A stretch of 64,000 bases of DNA from Streptomyces sp. T39 (GCF_008042045.1 NZ_RDBP01000012.1:3313772-3377771), one strand, 5' to 3'. Positions 9,297-17,853 are shown, counted from the first letter of the stretch. Numbers and translations: made by a program. Notes: a model not told the origin generated them from the letters alone.

Positions 9297-9342
9297 AGGT
9301 CCCGTGCCCCGGCGGCATCCGCCCCGGGGCGCCGGACCGGCC

Positions 9343-9380
9343 GACGGCGTCCGCCCCGGAGAACGGGGGCGGGCGCCGTC
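9343..9380 (+). terminator. probable terminator of mgt
   Basis: A 15-bp stem (9343-9357 with 9366-9380) with a single G-T wobble and an 8-nt loop, 46 bp after the mgt stop. It is very GC-rich and lacks a long T tract, as is usual for Streptomyces terminators. Confidence 0.55.
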
Positions 9381-9468
9381 CCCGTGTGCGGGCAAGGGCG
9401 CTCTTGTGCCCGGCTGTTCGGGGTTGAGACCGGCGCGGGGAGGTGCTGGCGGGATTGTGTTAAGAAAC

Positions 9469-9481
9469 CTTGTTGAACAAG
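9469..9481. promoter_or_regulatory. inverted repeat in the upstream region of the S8 protease gene
   Basis: A perfect 6-bp-arm palindrome CTTGTT, G, AACAAG lies in an AT-richer patch (about 9455-9490) 120 bp upstream of the protease gene. It is a candidate operator; no -10/-35 pair stands out. The rest of the 307-bp gap holds the mgt terminator and the protease ribosome-binding site. Confidence 0.3.
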
Positions 9482-9603
9482 TCAGGAGCCCATGAAGGTC
9501 TTGATCTGCGCGCGTCAATCGGTCAGGGTTTCGAGTCAGCCCCCGGAGATTTTCCGTCCGAAGGGCAATCCCCCCACAAATGCTGACGAGGAGACCCCTC
9601 TTC

Positions 9604-10803
9604 ATGGCAACTCACAAGCGCTCCCACCGGATCAAGCTCACCGCGGTCGCCACGGCGGTCGTGGCAGCGGCCGGAGCCACGCTTCTCAACTCCTCCTTCG
9701 CCGGTGCCGCCGCGCCCGCCGAGGGAACCATTTACGGCGCCGGCGCGGAAGGCGCCGTGGCGGGCAGCTACGTCGTGCTGCTCGACGAGAAGGCGGACAA
9801 GAAGGAACTGGCCGCGGAGTACGGCGGCACGCTCAAGCGCAGCTACAGCTCCGCCGTCAACGGCTTCTCCGCCAGCGGCCTCACCGAGACCGAGGCCAAG
9901 CGCCTCGCCGCCGACCCCGCGGTCTCCAAGGTGGTCCAGAACAAGAAGTTCACCATCGACGCCACCCAGGACAACCCGCCCTCGTGGGGGCTGGACCGCG
10001 TCGACCAGGCCGACACCGCCGCGGACGGCAAGTACACCTACCCCGACGCCGCCGGTGAGGGCGTGACGGCCTACGTCATCGACACCGGAGTCCGCATCTC
10101 CCACAAGGACTTCGAGGGCCGGGCGACGCACGGCTTCGACGCCGTCGACAACGACGACTCGGCCGACGACGGCAACGGCCACGGGACCCACGTCGCCGGG
10201 ACCATCGCCGGGGCCGCGCACGGCGTGGCCAAGAAGGCGAAGATCGTCGCGGTGCGGGTGCTCGACGACAACGGCTCGGGCACCACCGAGCAGGTCGTCG
10301 CCGGTATCGACTGGGTCACCCAGAACCACCAGGGCCCCTCCGTCGCCAACATGAGCCTCGGCGGCGGCGCCGACGAGGCGCTCGACGAAGCCGTCCGGAA
10401 GGCGATCGCCGCCGGCGTCACCTTCGGCGTCGCCGCGGGCAACGAGTCCAGCGACGCGGGCCAGGGTTCCCCGGCCCGGGTCCAGGAGGCCATCACGGTC
10501 GCCTCGTCGACGAAGGACGACGCCCAGTCGGACTTCTCCAACTTCGGTGAGATCGTCGACATCTACGCTCCGGGCTCCGACATCACGTCCGCCTGGAACG
10601 ACAGCGACGAGGGAACCAAGACCATATCCGGCACCTCGATGGCGACCCCGCACGTCGTCGGCGCCGCCGCGGTCTACCTCGCCGGCCACCAGGACGCCAC
10701 CCCGGCGGACGTCGCCACGGCGCTCACCGGGGGTGCCACGCCCGACAAGATCACCAACCCGTCCGCGGGCACGCCCAACAAGCTGCTGAAGGTCGTCGAG
10801 TAG
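9604..10803 (+). CDS. secreted S8 family serine protease, proteinase K-like
   Basis: A 399-aa preproprotease. Residues 1-36 are a Sec signal peptide (KRSHRIKLTAVATAVVAAAG, ending AGAAA). Residues about 54-120 are an inhibitor I9 propeptide (GSYVVLLDEKADKKELAAEY). The subtilase domain has the complete triad D160 (AYVIDTGVR), H193 (GNGHGTHVAG) and S345 (SGTSMATPH), with oxyanion Asn280. The start at 9604 has GACGAGGAG about 10 nt upstream; a GTG/ATG eight codons earlier would overlap that site. There is no C-terminal domain. It is probably an extracellular nutritional or developmental protease, and a possible target of the SSI-type inhibitor encoded at 32.4-32.9 kb. Confidence 0.94.
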   Translation: MATHKRSHRIKLTAVATAVVAAAGATLLNSSFAGAAAPAEGTIYGAGAEGAVAGSYVVLLDEKADKKELAAEYGGTLKRSYSSAVNGFSASGLTETEAKRLAADPAVSKVVQNKKFTIDATQDNPPSWGLDRVDQADTAADGKYTYPDAAGEGVTAYVIDTGVRISHKDFEGRATHGFDAVDNDDSADDGNGHGTHVAGTIAGAAHGVAKKAKIVAVRVLDDNGSGTTEQVVAGIDWVTQNHQGPSVANMSLGGGADEALDEAVRKAIAAGVTFGVAAGNESSDAGQGSPARVQEAITVASSTKDDAQSDFSNFGEIVDIYAPGSDITSAWNDSDEGTKTISGTSMATPHVVGAAAVYLAGHQDATPADVATALTGGATPDKITNPSAGTPNKLLKVVE

Positions 10804-10869
10804 ACGGCCCCCGGCACCCCGCCGCCGGGCGCCGCACGCCGGCGCCCGGCACGCAGGGCCGCTGGGACG

Positions 10870-10908
10870 GCGGTCGCCGTGCCCTCCCCCACGGGGCACG
10901 GCGACCGC
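10870..10908 (+). terminator. strong terminator after the S8 protease gene
   Basis: A perfect 15-bp stem (10870-10884 with 10894-10908) and a 9-nt loop, followed by TTT, 67 bp after the protease stop codon. The next gene's -10 box begins only 2 nt after the stem. Confidence 0.85.
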
Positions 10909-10910
10909 TT

Positions 10911-10916
10911 TATCGT
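10911..10916 (+). promoter_or_regulatory. -10 box for leaderless transcript of the DUF1697 gene
   Basis: TATCGT at 10911-10916 is followed by exactly 6 nt and then the ATG at 10923. The -35 region would fall inside the preceding terminator stem and is not recognisable. Confidence 0.45.
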
Positions 10917-10922
10917 GTGCCC

Positions 10923-11480
10923 ATGACAGCCAGATACGCGGTCCTGCTGCGCGGAATCAACGTCGGTGGCGCCAAGAAGGTACCCATGGCCCAACTCCGC
11001 ACCGTCCTGACCGACTTGGGCTACGACGACGTCGTGACGTATCTCCAGAGCGGCAACGCCGTGCTGAACGCGGCACAGGACGCCGGTGGCGAGGAGGCGA
11101 TCGCCGCCCGGATCGAGGCGGGGATCGAGAAGGCGTTCGGTTTCCGTGTCGAGACCCTGGTGCGCGACGGCGCCCATCTGCGGGCGGTCGCCGACGCGTG
11201 CCCCTTTCCGGCCGCCGAGCTCCAGGGCAAGCAGCTCCACGTCACCTTCCTCTCCGGCGAGCCGGACGCGGAGCGGCTGGCCGCCGTCGACGCGGCCGCG
11301 CTGCTGCCGGAGGAGTTCAGGACCGGTGACCGCGTGCTGTACCTCTACACACCCGACGGACTCGGCCGCTCCAAGCTGGCCCAGGTACTGGCGAGGCCCT
11401 CCCTCCTCACCGGGCTGGTCGCCACCACCCGGAACTGGAACACCGTCGTCAAACTGGTGGAGATGACCCGTGAGCGATGA
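10923..11480 (+). CDS. DUF1697 family protein
   Basis: A 185-aa cytoplasmic protein of the DUF1697 family. Signature segments are YAVLLRGINVGGAKKVPMAQLR (residues 5-26), VVTYLQSGNAVL and the terminal TTRNWNTVVKLVEM. The function of the family is unknown; it is widespread as a single stand-alone domain. The ATG is chosen over a GTG two codons upstream because of the leaderless promoter geometry. It overlaps the next gene by 11 bp. Confidence 0.88.
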   Translation: MTARYAVLLRGINVGGAKKVPMAQLRTVLTDLGYDDVVTYLQSGNAVLNAAQDAGGEEAIAARIEAGIEKAFGFRVETLVRDGAHLRAVADACPFPAAELQGKQLHVTFLSGEPDAERLAAVDAAALLPEEFRTGDRVLYLYTPDGLGRSKLAQVLARPSLLTGLVATTRNWNTVVKLVEMTRER

Positions 11481-11850
11481 CGCGGCCGACGCCGTGAGTG
11501 CGGCGATGGAGGCCGAATTCCGGCTGCTCGACCCGGCCGTGCGCTCCTCGCCCGACCTCCTCGCGGAGCTGCTGCACCCGGACTACGAGGAGTACGGCAC
11601 CTCGGGGCTGCTGTGGACCCGGGCGAGCATCATGGCCGCCCTGTACGCGCAGGACGCCCCGCCGCCGCGGCCGATCACCACCTCCCGGATGAAGGGGGTC
11701 CAGCTCGCTCCCGGGATCGTGCATCTGACCTTCGACACCGAGTCGGGGCCCCACCGCGCCCACCGCAGCTCCATCTGGCGGCTGACCGACGGCACCTGGC
11801 TGCTCTACTTCCACCAGGGCACCCGTTTCGACCGGCCCGCCGAGGGCTGA
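11470..11850 (+). CDS. NTF2-like / DUF4440 domain protein
   Basis: A 126-aa single-domain protein of the NTF2-like cone fold, close to DUF4440. The pattern is an N-terminal helix (AADAVSAAMEAEFRLLDP), LLAELLHPDYEEYGTSGLLWTR, then the beta strands IVHLTFDTESGPHRAHRSSIWRL and TWLLYFHQGTRF. The GTG start lies inside the end of the DUF1697 gene (11-bp overlap), so the two are coupled and cotranscribed. Such proteins bind small ligands or act as minor enzymes; no catalytic residues can be assigned. Confidence 0.82.
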   Translation: MSDDAADAVSAAMEAEFRLLDPAVRSSPDLLAELLHPDYEEYGTSGLLWTRASIMAALYAQDAPPPRPITTSRMKGVQLAPGIVHLTFDTESGPHRAHRSSIWRLTDGTWLLYFHQGTRFDRPAEG

Positions 11851-11897
11851 CCCGGCCGCCCCGGGTGGCCCACGGAACCACTGCGGAAGTGGACCGC

Positions 11898-11924
11898 TTG
11901 CCTGTGCCACTCGATGGCTAGGCT
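11898..11924 (+). promoter_or_regulatory. candidate leaderless promoter of the Rv2466c-like gene
   Basis: TTGCCT (11898-11903) and TAGGCT (11919-11924), spacer 15 bp. The -10 box ends 6 nt before the ATG at 11931. The spacer is short, so the -35 assignment is weak; the -10 to ATG geometry is the same as for several other genes here. Confidence 0.45.
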
Positions 11925-11930
11925 CGAACC

Positions 11931-12680
11931 ATGGACACCACGGACCGCCCCCGGAGCCCGGCCGCCGAGACCGGACGACCCCGGATCCCGGCCGCCGAAA
12001 CCACGGACCGCCCCCGGAGCCCGGCCGCCGAGACCGGACAACCCCGGATCCCGGCCGCCGCCACCGATCGCCCCGAGCGCACCGCCGTCGACTTCTACTT
12101 CGACCCCGTCTGCCCGTTCGCCTGGATCACCTCGCGCTGGATCCTGGAGGTCGAACGCGAACGATCCCTCGACCTGCGCTTCCACGTGATGAGCCTGTAC
12201 CTCCACAACGAGGGTCGCGAACTCCCCGCCCGGTACCGCGATCTGGTCGACCGCTCGCTCGGCGTGGTGCGTGTGGTCGCCGCCGCGGCGGAGCACCACG
12301 GCGACGGCGTGCAGCGCGACCTCTACACCGCGCTGGGCACCCGGATCCACCGGGAGCGGAACGAGGACTTCGCGGACGTCGTCGGACAGTCCCTCGCGGA
12401 GCTCGGCCTGCCGGCCTCGCTCGCCGCGGCCGCCGGTGACACCGCCTGGGACGTCGTTCTGCGCGCCCGCCACGAGAAGGGCGAGGACCCGGCCGCGGGG
12501 GCCTACGTCGGCACCCCCACCCTCCATGTCGACGGCACGGTGTGGTTCGGCCCGGTGCTGAACGCGGTGCCGCGGGGGCGGGAGGCGGTCCGGCTCTTCG
12601 ACAGCTTCCGGGTGCTCGCCGGCCACCCCGACCTGTTCGAACTGAAGCGCACCCGCACGGGCACCCTCGTCCTCGACTGA
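11931..12680 (+). CDS. DsbA-fold protein related to mycothiol-dependent nitroreductase Rv2466c
   Basis: A 249-aa protein. Residues about 53-249 align with the mycobacterial mycothiol-dependent reductase Rv2466c: FYFDPVCPFAWITSRWILEV, FHVMSLYLHNEGRELP, VGTPTLHVDGTVWFGPVL and the terminal FELKRTRTGT. The active site reads CPFA (C61) where Rv2466c has CPWC, so the resolving Cys is absent and a monothiol mechanism would be needed. Residues 3-45 are a Pro/Ala/Arg-rich tail made by a 21-residue tandem repeat, absent from Rv2466c and probably disordered. No alternative start codon lies between the repeat and the domain. Partners would be mycothiol and mycoredoxin. Confidence 0.87.
   Translation: MDTTDRPRSPAAETGRPRIPAAETTDRPRSPAAETGQPRIPAAATDRPERTAVDFYFDPVCPFAWITSRWILEVERERSLDLRFHVMSLYLHNEGRELPARYRDLVDRSLGVVRVVAAAAEHHGDGVQRDLYTALGTRIHRERNEDFADVVGQSLAELGLPASLAAAAGDTAWDVVLRARHEKGEDPAAGAYVGTPTLHVDGTVWFGPVLNAVPRGREAVRLFDSFRVLAGHPDLFELKRTRTGTLVLD
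11937..12062 (+). repeat. two tandem 63-bp repeats inside the Rv2466c-like gene
   Basis: Unit 1 (11937-11999) and unit 2 (12000-12062) are nearly identical; each is itself built from two related ~31-bp halves containing CCCGGCCGCCGA. The 63-bp period keeps the reading frame and yields a 21-residue repeat (DRPRSPAAETG, RPRIPAAET). Confidence 0.9.
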
Positions 12681-12707
12681 CCGGGGGCGCTGAGCGCCGG
12701 CCGGATG

Positions 12708-13457
12708 TCAGGCCGTGGCCGCCATGCGCGCGGTCGCCGCGGCCTCGTCGCATCGCCGGAGCATCAGCTCGGCCAGCTCCGGCGACGGGCCGAGGACGGC
12801 GGCGACCACGTCCGCGTCACGGGCGCCCTCGGCGATCCGGTCCGGCAGACGGCCCGGGGCGATCACGTACGGCGCGACCGCGACCCGCTCGCATCCCTCG
12901 GCCCGCAGGGCGCGGACCGCGTCCTCGGTGCGGGGGAAGCCGCCGGGTGAGACAGCGGAGGCGAACGCAGGCCGCACGGCGCACCAACCGGTGTGCCGCA
13001 GCTCCCGCGCTGTTTCGGCGATCACTGCGATCGCCTCCGGGTCGGTGGAGCCCGCCGACGCCAGCACCAGGCCGGTCGAGCTCATGTCGGCCGGGCCCAG
13101 CCCGGCCTCGTGCAGCCGCCGCCGCACGGCGGACAGCAGCAGGGGCGACGGGCCGAGGACCCCGGCCTGGCGGACGTGCAGCGACGCGGGCGCCGAACGC
13201 AGCACCGCCGGTATGTCCGCCTTGGCGTGGAAGGCGCGTGTCAGCAGCAGCGGCAGGGCCACCACCTCACGTACCCCGTCGGCCGCCAGCCGGTCCAGGA
13301 CCTGCGGCACCGACGGGGCGTTGAAGTCCAGGAAGCCGACCTCCGCGTGCAGCCCGGGCCGCAGCGACCGCACCTGCCGGACGAGGGCGTGCACGGTCGC
13401 CGCGTGCCGCGGGTCGCGGCTGCCGTGGGCGACGACGAGGAGGACGGGGCTGCGCAT
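12708..13457 (-). CDS. sirohydrochlorin chelatase (CbiX/SirB type)
   Basis: A 249-aa class II chelatase that inserts Fe(II) (or Co) into sirohydrochlorin. It supplies siroheme, the cofactor of the sulfite reductase at the head of the same operon. The metal-binding N-terminus is LLVVAHGSRDPRHAATVHAL, with the two-domain repeat visible as LVLASAGSTDPEAIAVIAET in the second half. The residue pattern LPLLLTRAFHAKADIP gives the second active-site His. It starts 5 bp after the ABC permease stop codon, as the last gene of the sulfur operon. Iron rather than cobalt is inferred from context. Confidence 0.9.
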   Translation of the reverse strand: MRSPVLLVVAHGSRDPRHAATVHALVRQVRSLRPGLHAEVGFLDFNAPSVPQVLDRLAADGVREVVALPLLLTRAFHAKADIPAVLRSAPASLHVRQAGVLGPSPLLLSAVRRRLHEAGLGPADMSSTGLVLASAGSTDPEAIAVIAETARELRHTGWCAVRPAFASAVSPGGFPRTEDAVRALRAEGCERVAVAPYVIAPGRLPDRIAEGARDADVVAAVLGPSPELAELMLRRCDEAAATARMAATA

Positions 13458-13462
13458 CGGAC

Positions 13463-14359
13463 TCAGCTCTTCACCAGGAGACCGCGGCTGCGCAGCACCC
13501 ACCGCTCCAGCGGACTGAAGATCAGCAGGTCGATCGCGATGCCGACGATGAGGATGAGGATGATCGCGAGGAACACTCCGGGCATGTCGGCGTTGTTGCG
13601 CCCGTTCTCGAGCAACTGGCCGAGGCCGAGGCCGAGATCGGGGGAGGAGGCGATGATCTCCGCCGCCATCAGCGAACGCCAGGAGAACGCCCAGCCCTGC
13701 TTGAGGCCCGCGACGTAGCCGGGCAGCGCGGCCGGCAGCACGATGTGCCAGGTGCCTCGCAGACCCGTCGCACCGAGGGTGCGGCCGGCCCGCAGGAACA
13801 GCGGCGGGACCTGGTCCACGCCCGACACCAGGCCGTTGGCGATCGACGGCACGGCACCCAGCAGGATCACCGCGAACATCATCTGGTCGTTCAGACCGAG
13901 CCAGATGACGGCCGGCGGCACCCAGGCGACCGAGGGCAGCGACTGGAGCCCGCTCAGGATCGGGCCGATGGCCGCCCGCACGAACTTCACCCGTGCCACC
14001 AGCAGACCCAGCGGCGTGCCGATGGCGAGGGCCAGCAGGAAGCCCAGCAGGCCGCGCGACACACTGGTCCACACGACCTCCAGCAGCGTCCCCTGGAGCC
14101 ACATGTCCGCGACGCTGGTCCACACCGCCGACGGCGCGGGCAGCTTGTAGTCCTCGGTCACCTCGGCCCAGACGAGCAGCTGCCAGGCGACGATCACCAG
14201 CGCCACGGCGACCAGCGGCGGCAGGACCTTCTTCAGCAGCACCTCGCGCACCGGGGTGCGGTCGACCCGTACCGCGTCCAGCGCGTCGAGGCCCGCCTCC
14301 AGACCGGCGAGGTCGTCGTTCCTGCCCGTGGCCTTCGCGGGCGTCTCAGTGCTGGCCAT
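13463..14359 (-). CDS. sulfonate/taurine-type ABC transporter permease
   Basis: A 298-aa inner-membrane permease of the NrtB/SsuC/TauC family. It has about six helices, beginning VLPPLVAVALVIVAWQLLVW (about residues 45-65), and the conserved loop LFLRAGRTLGATGLRGTWHIV, which contacts the ATPase. It overlaps the ATPase gene by 14 bp when started at the ATG at 14357-14359. A GTG six codons upstream is also possible. It works with the adjacent ATPase and lipoprotein to import an organosulfur compound or sulfate-like oxyanion; the operon context favours a sulfur source over nitrate. Confidence 0.9.
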   Translation of the reverse strand: MASTETPAKATGRNDDLAGLEAGLDALDAVRVDRTPVREVLLKKVLPPLVAVALVIVAWQLLVWAEVTEDYKLPAPSAVWTSVADMWLQGTLLEVVWTSVSRGLLGFLLALAIGTPLGLLVARVKFVRAAIGPILSGLQSLPSVAWVPPAVIWLGLNDQMMFAVILLGAVPSIANGLVSGVDQVPPLFLRAGRTLGATGLRGTWHIVLPAALPGYVAGLKQGWAFSWRSLMAAEIIASSPDLGLGLGQLLENGRNNADMPGVFLAIILILIVGIAIDLLIFSPLERWVLRSRGLLVKS

Positions 14360-15140
14360 GTCGGCGGATCTCCCCACGCAGTTCTTCGGTGATCTCGACG
14401 GACAGTTCCGCCACGGCGGTGTCCTCGATGCGCCGCGGCTGCTCGATGTCCACGGTCCATTCCCGGGCGATCCGGCCGGGACGCGAGGACAGCAGCACCA
14501 CCCGCTGCGCGAGCCGGACCGCCTCGCGCACGTTGTGCGTCACGAAGAGCACGGAGACGTTCGTCTCCCGCCAGATCCGCGTCAGCTCGTCGTGCAGCAC
14601 GTCGCGGGTGATGGCGTCGAGGGCCGCGAACGGCTCGTCCATCAGCAGCAGCCGGCTGTCCTGGGCGAGCGCGCGGGCCATCGCCACACGCTGGCGCATG
14701 CCGCCCGACAGCTCGTGCACCCGCTTGCCGTACGCGCCGCCGAGGCGCACCAGCTCCAGCAGGCGCTCCGCCTCCGTGCGCCGCTCGGACTTGGCGACCC
14801 CGCGCAGACGCAGGGCGAGTTCGATGTTCTTGCCCGCGGTCAGCCACGGGAACAGAGCGTGCTCCTGGAACATCAGGGCCGGCCGGCCGCCGGGGGTCTC
14901 GATGGACCCCGCGGTCGGCCGGTCGAGTCCCGCGACCAGATTGAGCAGCGTCGACTTGCCGCAGCCCGAAGCCCCCAGGAGGGTGACGAACTCACCCGGC
15001 GCGACATCGAGGGTGATGTCGTCCAGCACCAGCTGGGACCCCGTGGGGCCGGAGAAGGACTTGGAGACATGCCCGATACGGGCCGCGTGCTCGTGCTCCA
15101 CGCTCACGCGGTCGTCGGCCTTGGCGATGGCAGTGGCCAT
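14346..15140 (-). CDS. sulfonate/taurine-type ABC transporter ATP-binding protein
   Basis: A 264-aa ABC ATPase of the NrtD/SsuB/TauB family. Walker A is LLGASGCGKSTLL (about residue 58), the signature is LSGGMRQRVAMARAL, Walker B is LLLMDEPFAALD and the switch His is in VLFVTHNVREAV. The ATG at 15140 follows AGGAGGTGACGACC, which rules out the GTG three codons upstream because that lies inside the Shine-Dalgarno. It drives the permease encoded next in the operon. Confidence 0.93.
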   Translation of the reverse strand: MATAIAKADDRVSVEHEHAARIGHVSKSFSGPTGSQLVLDDITLDVAPGEFVTLLGASGCGKSTLLNLVAGLDRPTAGSIETPGGRPALMFQEHALFPWLTAGKNIELALRLRGVAKSERRTEAERLLELVRLGGAYGKRVHELSGGMRQRVAMARALAQDSRLLLMDEPFAALDAITRDVLHDELTRIWRETNVSVLFVTHNVREAVRLAQRVVLLSSRPGRIAREWTVDIEQPRRIEDTAVAELSVEITEELRGEIRRHGQH

Positions 15141-15176
15141 GGTCGTCACCTCCTGGGTTCTCGGCTGCTGTCGGGG

Positions 15177-16286
15177 TTACTTGACGCCGAGCCCGGCATC
15201 GGCGACCGCGGGCTTGCCCTCGGCCTCGAGCACCTTGTTCAGCGGCTTCAGGTCGTAGATGCCGGCGAGGTCGGGCTTCTGGAGGAACCCGGCGCTCACC
15301 GCGTGGTCGGCCTGCGCCTGGAGCGTCGCCGCCAGCGGGTCGTCGATGAACTGGATCGACGGCCACGCCGGGTCGATCACCTCGGCCGGAAGCGCCTTGC
15401 CCGTCAGGTCCTTGAGCTTGGCGTTCGCCGACTCCTTGGCCTTGTCCGGGTTGGCGTTGATCCACGCGTTGGTCTTCACCGTGCCGCGCAGCACGGCCTC
15501 GACCACGGCCGGGTGCTCGGCGAGGAACTTCTGGGACACGATGATGTTCGTGATGACGAACTTCTTGTCGGGCCACAGCGTGGACTCGTCGAGCAGGACC
15601 TTCGCTCCGTCGCTGACGAGCTTGGAGGCGGTCGGCTCGGGCACCCAGGCGCCGTCGATGGAGCCGGAGAGGTAGGCGTTGGGGGTGACCTTGTTCTCCG
15701 TGCGCACCACGGAGACATCGCCCTTGCCGCTCTCGGCGTCGACCTTCCAGCCCTTCTCGTTGATCCAGTGCAGGAACGCCACGTCCTGTGTGTTGCCCAG
15801 CTGCGGGGTGGCGATCTTCTTGCCCTTGAGGTCGTCGAGGGTCTTGATCTTCTTCGGGTTCACGACGAGCTTGACGCCGCCCGATGCGGAACCGCCGATG
15901 ATCCGCAGGTTCTTGCCCTGGGACTTCACATAGCCGTTGATCGACGGGGAGGGGCCGATGAAGCCGATGTCGATGGAGCCGGCGTTGAGCGCCTCGATCT
16001 CCGAGGGACCGGCGTTGAACGTGGTGGCCGACAGCTTGGTGCCGCCGAGCTCCTTCTGGAGGATGCCCTCCTGGTGGCCGACCAGGGCGGTGGCGTGCGT
16101 GAGGTTCGGGAAGTAGCCGATCTTCACGGTGTCGAGACCGTCGATCTTGTCACCCTTGGCGGCGGGAGCGACCTTGTCGTCCGTCGACTCGGATCCGTAG
16201 CCGCAGGCGGTGAGCGCCACGGCCAGCAGGGGCAGGGCGGCCACGGCGACAAGGCTGCGGCGAACGGTGTTACGGGTGGCGTGCAC
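15177..16286 (-). CDS. sulfonate/taurine-type substrate-binding lipoprotein
   Basis: A 369-aa solute-binding protein of the NMT1/SsuA superfamily. The N-terminus has an Arg-rich start, a hydrophobic core and the lipobox LTAC, giving a membrane-anchored lipoprotein. Diagnostic segments are VKIGYFPNLTHATALVG, IDIGFIGPSPSINGYV, IATPQLGNTQDVAFLHWI and YLSGSIDGAWVPEPTASKL. It starts at GTG 16286 with GAGAGGAAA upstream. The protein captures the sulfur compound for the ABC complex encoded downstream. It lies 225 bp after cysN in the same orientation. Confidence 0.92.
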   Translation of the reverse strand: MHATRNTVRRSLVAVAALPLLAVALTACGYGSESTDDKVAPAAKGDKIDGLDTVKIGYFPNLTHATALVGHQEGILQKELGGTKLSATTFNAGPSEIEALNAGSIDIGFIGPSPSINGYVKSQGKNLRIIGGSASGGVKLVVNPKKIKTLDDLKGKKIATPQLGNTQDVAFLHWINEKGWKVDAESGKGDVSVVRTENKVTPNAYLSGSIDGAWVPEPTASKLVSDGAKVLLDESTLWPDKKFVITNIIVSQKFLAEHPAVVEAVLRGTVKTNAWINANPDKAKESANAKLKDLTGKALPAEVIDPAWPSIQFIDDPLAATLQAQADHAVSAGFLQKPDLAGIYDLKPLNKVLEAEGKPAVADAGLGVK

Positions 16287-16410
16287 GGGAGGCGTTTCCT
16301 CTCGTCGGCCCGGTCCTCACGTCATCTCGGACGCGGCCGGGTCGTCGGCATGTGAACGGGTCTTCGGCGGTGCGGGTGGGGGGTGTGGGCGCGCAGGCAG
16401 TGCGCGTACG

Positions 16411-16509
16411 TCATCGCGCACATCGCGCCACCCCTCCCGTGCCCGCGCCGAGGGCGCCGCTGCCGACGCGGCCGCCCTCCTTGGCGAAGGTCGCGTAGAT
16501 GTCGGTCAT
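16411..16509 (-). CDS. possible 32-aa small protein between cysN and the importer genes
   Basis: The ATG begins one base after the cysN stop codon (TGA, G, ATG), so reinitiation is likely. The peptide reads MTDIYATFAKEGGRVGSGAL and continues GAGTGGVARCAR. It fits the local G/C third-position bias only in part. There is no known family. It could be a translated spacer or a fragment left by rearrangement; the remaining 120 bp before the lipoprotein gene hold nothing recognisable. Confidence 0.35.
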   Translation of the reverse strand: MTDIYATFAKEGGRVGSGALGAGTGGVARCAR

Positions 16510-16510
16510 C

Positions 16511-17851
16511 TCAGAAGTCCCAGCCCTCGTCCTCGGTCACGGGCGCCTCGGTGACGGCGGCGAAGGAGTCGCCCGCCATGCCGGCGGCGAGGGTCGTGCC
16601 GTCCGCGGGGTCGATCAGCAGGAAGGAGCCGGTGCGGCGGGAGTCGGCGTACGAGTCGAGCGCCAGCGGCTCGGCGGTGCGCACCCTGACGCGGCCGATG
16701 TCGTTGGCGACCAGCCGGCCGGGCTCCGGGTGCTGCGAGAGGTCGTCGAGCGTCAGACGCGACTCGATGGACTTGACGATGGCCTTCACCGTGCGGGTGG
16801 TGTGCTTGAGGAGCACCCGCTGGCCCACGGTGAGCGGCTGGTCCGCGACGTGGCAGACGGTGGCCTCGACGTCCTGGGTGGTGGCGGGCGCGTCACCGCT
16901 CGGCACGACGATGTCGCCGCGGGAGACGTCGATGTCGTCCGCCAGCAGCAGGGTGACCGACTGGGGCGTCCAGGCCACGTCCACCGGCTCGCCCAGCAGG
17001 TCGATGCCCGCGACGGTCGACGTGCGGCCCGACGGCAGCACGGTGACCTGCTCGCCCACCCGGAAGGTCCCGGCCGCGATCTGGCCCGCGTAGCCGCGGT
17101 AGTCGGGGTGCTCGGCGGTCTGCGGACGGATCACGTACTGCACGGGGAAGCGGGCGTGGCAGCCGGTCAGGTCATGGCTGGCCGGCACGGTCTCCAGGTG
17201 CTCCAGCACCGTCGGCCCGCCGTACCAGTCCATCCGCGCGGAGGGTTCCACCACGTTGTCGCCGGCGAGCGCGGAGATCGGGATGGCGGTGACCTCGGGG
17301 ACGCCGAGCTCGGTGGCGTACGCCGTGAACTCCTCGGCGATGGCCGCGAAGACGGGCTCCGCGTAGTCGACGAGGTCCATCTTGTTGACCGCGAGCACCA
17401 CGTGCGGCACGCGCAGCAGCGCGGCGATCGCCGCGTGCCGGCGGGTCTGCTCGACGACGCCGTTGCGGGCGTCGACCAGGACGACCGTCAGCTCGGCCGT
17501 GGACGCGCCGGTCACCATGTTGCGGGTGTACTGCACGTGCCCCGGGGTGTCGGCCAGGATGAACCGCCTGCGCGGGGTGGCGAAGTAGCGGTACGCCACG
17601 TCGATGGTGATGCCCTGCTCCCGCTCGGCGCGCAGTCCGTCGGTGAGCAGCGCCAGGTCGGGCGTCTCCTGGCCGCGGCCGCGGGACGCCGCCTCGACGG
17701 CCTCCAGCTGGTCGGTGAGCACCGACTTGGAGTCGTGCAGCAGCCGTCCGACGAGCGTGGACTTGCCGTCGTCGACGGAACCGGCGGTGGCGAAGCGCAG
17801 CAGGGTGGTGGCCGACAACTGGGCGGCGAGCTGCTCGGTCGTGCTGGTCAT
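16511..17851 (-). CDS. cysN: sulfate adenylyltransferase large subunit CysN
   Basis: A 446-aa GTPase subunit of ATP sulfurylase, which couples GTP hydrolysis to formation of adenosine 5'-phosphosulfate from sulfate and ATP. EF-Tu-like G domain: G1 AGSVDDGKSTL (near residue 24), G3 DTPGHVQYTRNM, G4 NKMDLVD. Beta-barrel domains follow (QTAEHPDYRGYAGQIAAGT and onward). There is no fused CysC kinase at the C-terminus, consistent with the separate cysC. It begins 2 bp after the cysD stop codon. Confidence 0.96.
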   Translation of the reverse strand: MTSTTEQLAAQLSATTLLRFATAGSVDDGKSTLVGRLLHDSKSVLTDQLEAVEAASRGRGQETPDLALLTDGLRAEREQGITIDVAYRYFATPRRRFILADTPGHVQYTRNMVTGASTAELTVVLVDARNGVVEQTRRHAAIAALLRVPHVVLAVNKMDLVDYAEPVFAAIAEEFTAYATELGVPEVTAIPISALAGDNVVEPSARMDWYGGPTVLEHLETVPASHDLTGCHARFPVQYVIRPQTAEHPDYRGYAGQIAAGTFRVGEQVTVLPSGRTSTVAGIDLLGEPVDVAWTPQSVTLLLADDIDVSRGDIVVPSGDAPATTQDVEATVCHVADQPLTVGQRVLLKHTTRTVKAIVKSIESRLTLDDLSQHPEPGRLVANDIGRVRVRTAEPLALDSYADSRRTGSFLLIDPADGTTLAAGMAGDSFAAVTEAPVTEDEGWDF

Positions 17852-17853
17852 CT

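Noticed and set aside
13745..14392. Plus-strand frame opposite the ABC permease
   Set aside because: Gln/His/Arg-rich antisense composition and no domain; the minus-strand permease is unambiguous.
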